IMG/VR virus record: IMGVR_UViG_3300017917_000520
Span: 1-25,826 of that record
Reading direction: 5' to 3' (one strand)
DNA: 25,826 bases
Source: a virus
Part shown: in pieces, positions 23,110 to 25,826 of the stretch
How positions within the stretch are numbered: the first letter of the stretch is position 1
Layout: each line of letters begins with the position of its first letter
Program-made: the position numbers and the translations under genes
Notes under the pieces: generated by a model
Seen by the model: only the letters and a program-made list of their open reading frames with translations
Databases searched by the model: none
Told to the model about the DNA's origin: nothing

Positions 23110-24482
23110 TTGCCTGCAGGATAAACACCTTCCATACTCTTAGTCCACTGTGTGCCATCCCATTTGTACTGCACTCCAGTATAAGCATTAGTTATGTATG
23201 TTAGTGTTGTAGTCTGCTGGCTATTGAAAACTACAGTCCAAGCTGTGCCATTGTATTCAATAATGTCATTGGCACTGGCTGTTAAGTTGCCCCATTGTGC
23301 TACACCTGGTAAACTTGCATTATTAGGCCCATAATTTCTATCAGCGACACTGATGTCTTCAAGTATTAAGTAACGTAGACCAGATGTTGCAGTTCTATTG
23401 GTAGGTTTAGTGGGATCAATAATAGCATCTATGGTTCCTCTGCCAGCAATCACTGTATTAGTAGGCCAGCTATCGTCAAATGTCTTAAAATTTAAATTTA
23501 ATAATGTTTCGTCGTCAGGATTCAATGAGATACTGGCTTGTGCCCAACGTCCGTCTGGCTTCATAACCTGTACCTTACTCAAATTAGCTACATATTTGCC
23601 AGGATATTTTTCTAATATTTCTAACCAGTTGATATCAATGCCGTTTTTTGTTGTTTTAGTATTAAAAGTACCAGTAGTACTCTCACTATTACTTAATAAC
23701 TTGGCAGTGTATAGCCCTTGACCACTATTATCTGTGATTAGTATACCATAGTTGTCAAATGTAATGACTTGCCTACTCATCAACGTTCCATTAATGATAT
23801 CATCTGTAATATTGCCCTCTTCGTCAAACACGCGAGCAATAATACTGGTAATAACGCCCATACGTTTGACTTTTGCTGGAGGACTTAGCCAAATTGGCGC
23901 ACTGAAAGTAAGACTCGCTATCTCTAATTCCTGATCACCACTAGGAACCACTTGGTTAGTATAGCTTATCTCCATTAATTCCAATGTAGTCAAACTAGTC
24001 CAGTCCAAATAACTACTTGTGGTCTGTAATTCTATGGCAGGATTGAATAATACAATTATTTGCTCTAAAATTTGTAACTTTTGATCAATATTTGTGGTCC
24101 AAATGTCAGCTATCAAAGTTAATTGATAGGGATTAGGCATTAGTCGTTCAACAGTGACGTCTGCACCTTTGTTGGAATTATAATTACCTGCAACTTCGTC
24201 CCATTCTCTTTCACGGACATGTACTTTACTGACAAAATTGGGATCTTGCATACGTCCGCGGCTTAATTCTAAATTATTAATGTAAACACTGATAAAAGGT
24301 GCTTGCATTAGGAAGTTTTCGCTGTTTTGTCGCAACACGGCAGCGGCCTGTTTGTTAGCAGTGCCAAATCTAACAGGAACTTCTTTCAAATTTCCTTGAC
24401 TATCCTTGTAACTAAAGCCGCTCAGTGCTCTAATGAATTGTGTCAGATATCTTCTTATCTGTCCGTCATAATAATGTTGCAT
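23091..24482 (-). CDS. gp15: Tail sheath stabilizer / tail terminator, T4 gp15 family (463 aa)
   Basis: The N-terminal 205 residues match the plan of T4 gp15: 'YYDGQIRRYLTQFIRALSGF' (T4 FYNSSFRRYATLMGDLF), 'VPVRFGTANKQAA', 'PFISVYINNLELS', then 'PNPYQLTLIADIWTTNIDQ' and 'ILEQIIVLFNPAI' (T4 NPSPIKMIYELSIFTRYEDD, VEQILPYFQPHF), and 'ELEIASLTFSAPIWLSPP'. T4 gp15 caps the completed tail and connects it to the neck. This protein is far longer than T4 gp15 (about 270 residues). The extra C-terminal part (about 206-463) ends with 'EYNGTAWTVVFNS', 'YKWDGTQWTKS' and 'YPAGKWQIVL', so it contains fibre-type Y/W-x-G-x-x-W motifs. A TTG at 24485 is in frame, but the ATG at 24482, which overlaps the gp14 TGA by one base (TGATG), is preferred. 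Confidence 0.9.
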   Translation of the reverse strand: MQHYYDGQIRRYLTQFIRALSGFSYKDSQGNLKEVPVRFGTANKQAAAVLRQNSENFLMQAPFISVYINNLELSRGRMQDPNFVSKVHVREREWDEVAGNYNSNKGADVTVERLMPNPYQLTLIADIWTTNIDQKLQILEQIIVLFNPAIELQTTSSYLDWTSLTTLELMEISYTNQVVPSGDQELEIASLTFSAPIWLSPPAKVKRMGVITSIIARVFDEEGNITDDIINGTLMSRQVITFDNYGILITDNSGQGLYTAKLLSNSESTTGTFNTKTTKNGIDINWLEILEKYPGKYVANLSKVQVMKPDGRWAQASISLNPDDETLLNLNFKTFDDSWPTNTVIAGRGTIDAIIDPTKPTNRTATSGLRYLILEDISVADRNYGPNNASLPGVAQWGNLTASANDIIEYNGTAWTVVFNSQQTTTLTYITNAYTGVQYKWDGTQWTKSMEGVYPAGKWQIVL

Positions 24483-25816
24483 CAATTATCTGCCTTGGGT
24501 TTCAAATTTTTTCCAACTTCTAATGGCTTACTAATAGGCTGACGTTCGTCAATGACCTTGTTGCCAATTGTTGTTTGATTGGTATTATTAATAAATCCTG
24601 TCTTTAATGTCTTACGTGTGTTGGTATTGCTCAATGTCATACGTACATTATCCTCAAAAACACGCCAGCTAGAACCATTATATCTAAACAATCTTGTAGG
24701 AGAAAAGTCAGTTCTTAAAAAGAACGTACCGTCTACCGCTGTGTCAGGGAATTGTGCGCCCATACCACTTAAAGGATAGCCGTTTGGCGGCACTGTGTCA
24801 CCAATCAAATAGCCAATATAATAATTTTGTCTTGGACTTTTCAAAATAATACTAGTATCTATTACTGGTATACCTTTATCTTGTAATTGTTGCTCAGTAG
24901 GATTGATTAAAAATTCTGGTTCTATGATAGAGTCTGGAGTCCATAGCTTGTTCAAGTATCTTAATACACCACTTTCACTGGTACTGGTCATATAAAATGC
25001 GCTGGCATCTATTTGAGCACCGCTAGCATCAACCATCATAACCTTTCCGGTGGCATCTACTGGCACCATCCATAAAGAGTCGGTATCATAGCCACTCATA
25101 GGAGCATCAAGTTCTGCCTGTGCTACAACAGCATTATTAATATCCATGTTTCTATTGTAACTACTGATCAAATCTCTTAGTGCAGTAGAAGAGTCGTCGC
25201 CAACGTATGGACTAAATGGATCTTCTGCAGGCTTATCAAGTATATCTTTAAATTCTTGACTGTCAACTAGCGGTTTACATTTTATTTTTATCAAATGAGG
25301 GTACCAAGTTTGACTAAATCCTTCTGTAGGACGTAGTACATCTTCCACAACATAGAATCTTCTCAATGCCACAGTTGCTTCATTAAGAGCATATGGGTCT
25401 TTTAAGTGTGGCAGTTCTAAAACATCACCCGCCATTAACTTTCTTCCAATTCGTTTAACACAGTCGTTTAAATGTATGTGTACAAATATGGTGTCGTTGG
25501 CTAAAAACAATCCGAACTGTGTTAGACTCCAGTCTAATTGTTGCATATTGTAAATGCAACGCATGACATAGATGTCATCACTGTATTTTCTGTCTCTAGT
25601 TTCTAATAGTAATAAATCTTGTATTCCAAGCTCAGAAATAGCATGAGCATTTTTAGGTTGTTCTGGGGTAGATTCCCCTTCTAAGGGATCTTTAGGACCT
25701 AAATATTTGTGAATGTAGACATCCGTACCCCCTACCATAAACTGTTCTAAAACAAGTCTATCAATAAAGGTGTAATCGTTGGCTTTTTCTGGGCGGTATA
25801 AACTGAGTCTTGGCAT
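24482..25816 (-). CDS. gp14: Neck protein / head completion, T4 gp14 family (444 aa)
   Basis: Residues 20-180 follow T4 gp14: 'LEQFMVGGTDVYIHKYL' (T4 AESIQMRGVECYYVPREY), 'FGLFLANDTIFVHIHLN' (T4 FGMQVQDEVTLSINPN), 'KLMAGDVLELPHLKD' (T4 PKEGDLIYFPMDN) and 'RRFYVVEDVLRPTEG'. In T4, gp13 and gp14 form the neck that joins the filled head to the tail. The adjacency of gp15 supports the call, because 14-15 is also the T4 order. The protein is longer than T4 gp14 (256 residues). The C-terminal part includes 'FPDTAVDGTFFLRTDFSPTR' and 'LFRYNGSSWRVFEDN', a motif pattern I recall in long gp14 versions of marine T4-like phages. The ATG is 10 bases from the window edge, so its promoter and ribosome site are mostly outside. 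The gene is complete. Confidence 0.86.
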   Translation of the reverse strand: MPRLSLYRPEKANDYTFIDRLVLEQFMVGGTDVYIHKYLGPKDPLEGESTPEQPKNAHAISELGIQDLLLLETRDRKYSDDIYVMRCIYNMQQLDWSLTQFGLFLANDTIFVHIHLNDCVKRIGRKLMAGDVLELPHLKDPYALNEATVALRRFYVVEDVLRPTEGFSQTWYPHLIKIKCKPLVDSQEFKDILDKPAEDPFSPYVGDDSSTALRDLISSYNRNMDINNAVVAQAELDAPMSGYDTDSLWMVPVDATGKVMMVDASGAQIDASAFYMTSTSESGVLRYLNKLWTPDSIIEPEFLINPTEQQLQDKGIPVIDTSIILKSPRQNYYIGYLIGDTVPPNGYPLSGMGAQFPDTAVDGTFFLRTDFSPTRLFRYNGSSWRVFEDNVRMTLSNTNTRKTLKTGFINNTNQTTIGNKVIDERQPISKPLEVGKNLKPKADN

Positions 25817-25826
25817 AGTAGTGTAT

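Noticed and set aside
24483-24485. TTG start for gp15 one codon before the ATG
   Set aside because: The ATG overlaps the gp14 stop as TGATG, a typical coupled start, and it needs no rare initiation codon.

Overview
The window is part of an AT-leaning tailed-phage genome from the T4 superfamily (myovirus-type Caudoviricetes). Three virion proteins support this: a 5'-truncated gp23-type major capsid protein, a gp14-type neck protein and a gp15-type tail sheath stabilizer. The module vocabulary of the tail proteins and the Nudix enzyme resemble T4-like phages of aquatic bacteria such as cyanophages and pelagiphages. The host itself cannot be read from this sequence. No tRNA, CRISPR, transposase, integrase or replication gene is visible.

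Layout. Bases 1-727 hold the C-terminal half of the capsid protein and end at a strong UUCG-loop terminator. A small gene of unknown function follows (791-1069). From 1111 to 22596 there is a plus-strand block of eight further genes for tail-fibre or adhesin-like virion proteins. It falls into four transcription-unit-like groups: 1111-6671 (four genes), 6790-11217 (three genes), 11260-14556 (one gene) and 14596-22596 (one gene of 2666 codons). Each group is preceded by a copy of GATAAATAT or a one-base variant. The motif resembles the T4 late promoter (TATAAATA), so I read it as this phage's late promoter. A terminator at 22615-22641 lies between convergent genes and can serve both strands. 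The minus strand then carries gp14, gp15 and a Nudix hydrolase, in that transcriptional order and with overlapping ends.

How the genes fit together. gp14 and gp15 finish and cap the neck and tail, and gp23 builds the head. The large plus-strand proteins are most likely receptor-binding or decorating fibres. They are built from a shared kit of modules: a conserved N-terminal cap, a pectin-lyase-like beta-helix, 'RP..G.iRYN....E.Y.G..W' modules, carbohydrate-binding-like repeats, one LamG-like domain and 'HG(L/F)xTG' beta repeats. Three of the large proteins are paralogues that differ by inserted or exchanged domains, which suggests diversification by modular recombination. The main points of interest are the LamG insertion, the ten-copy carbohydrate-binding-like array, a roughly 300-residue helical domain nested inside a beta repeat of the giant protein, the variant late-promoter motif, and a structured 98-base leader before the 6790 gene.
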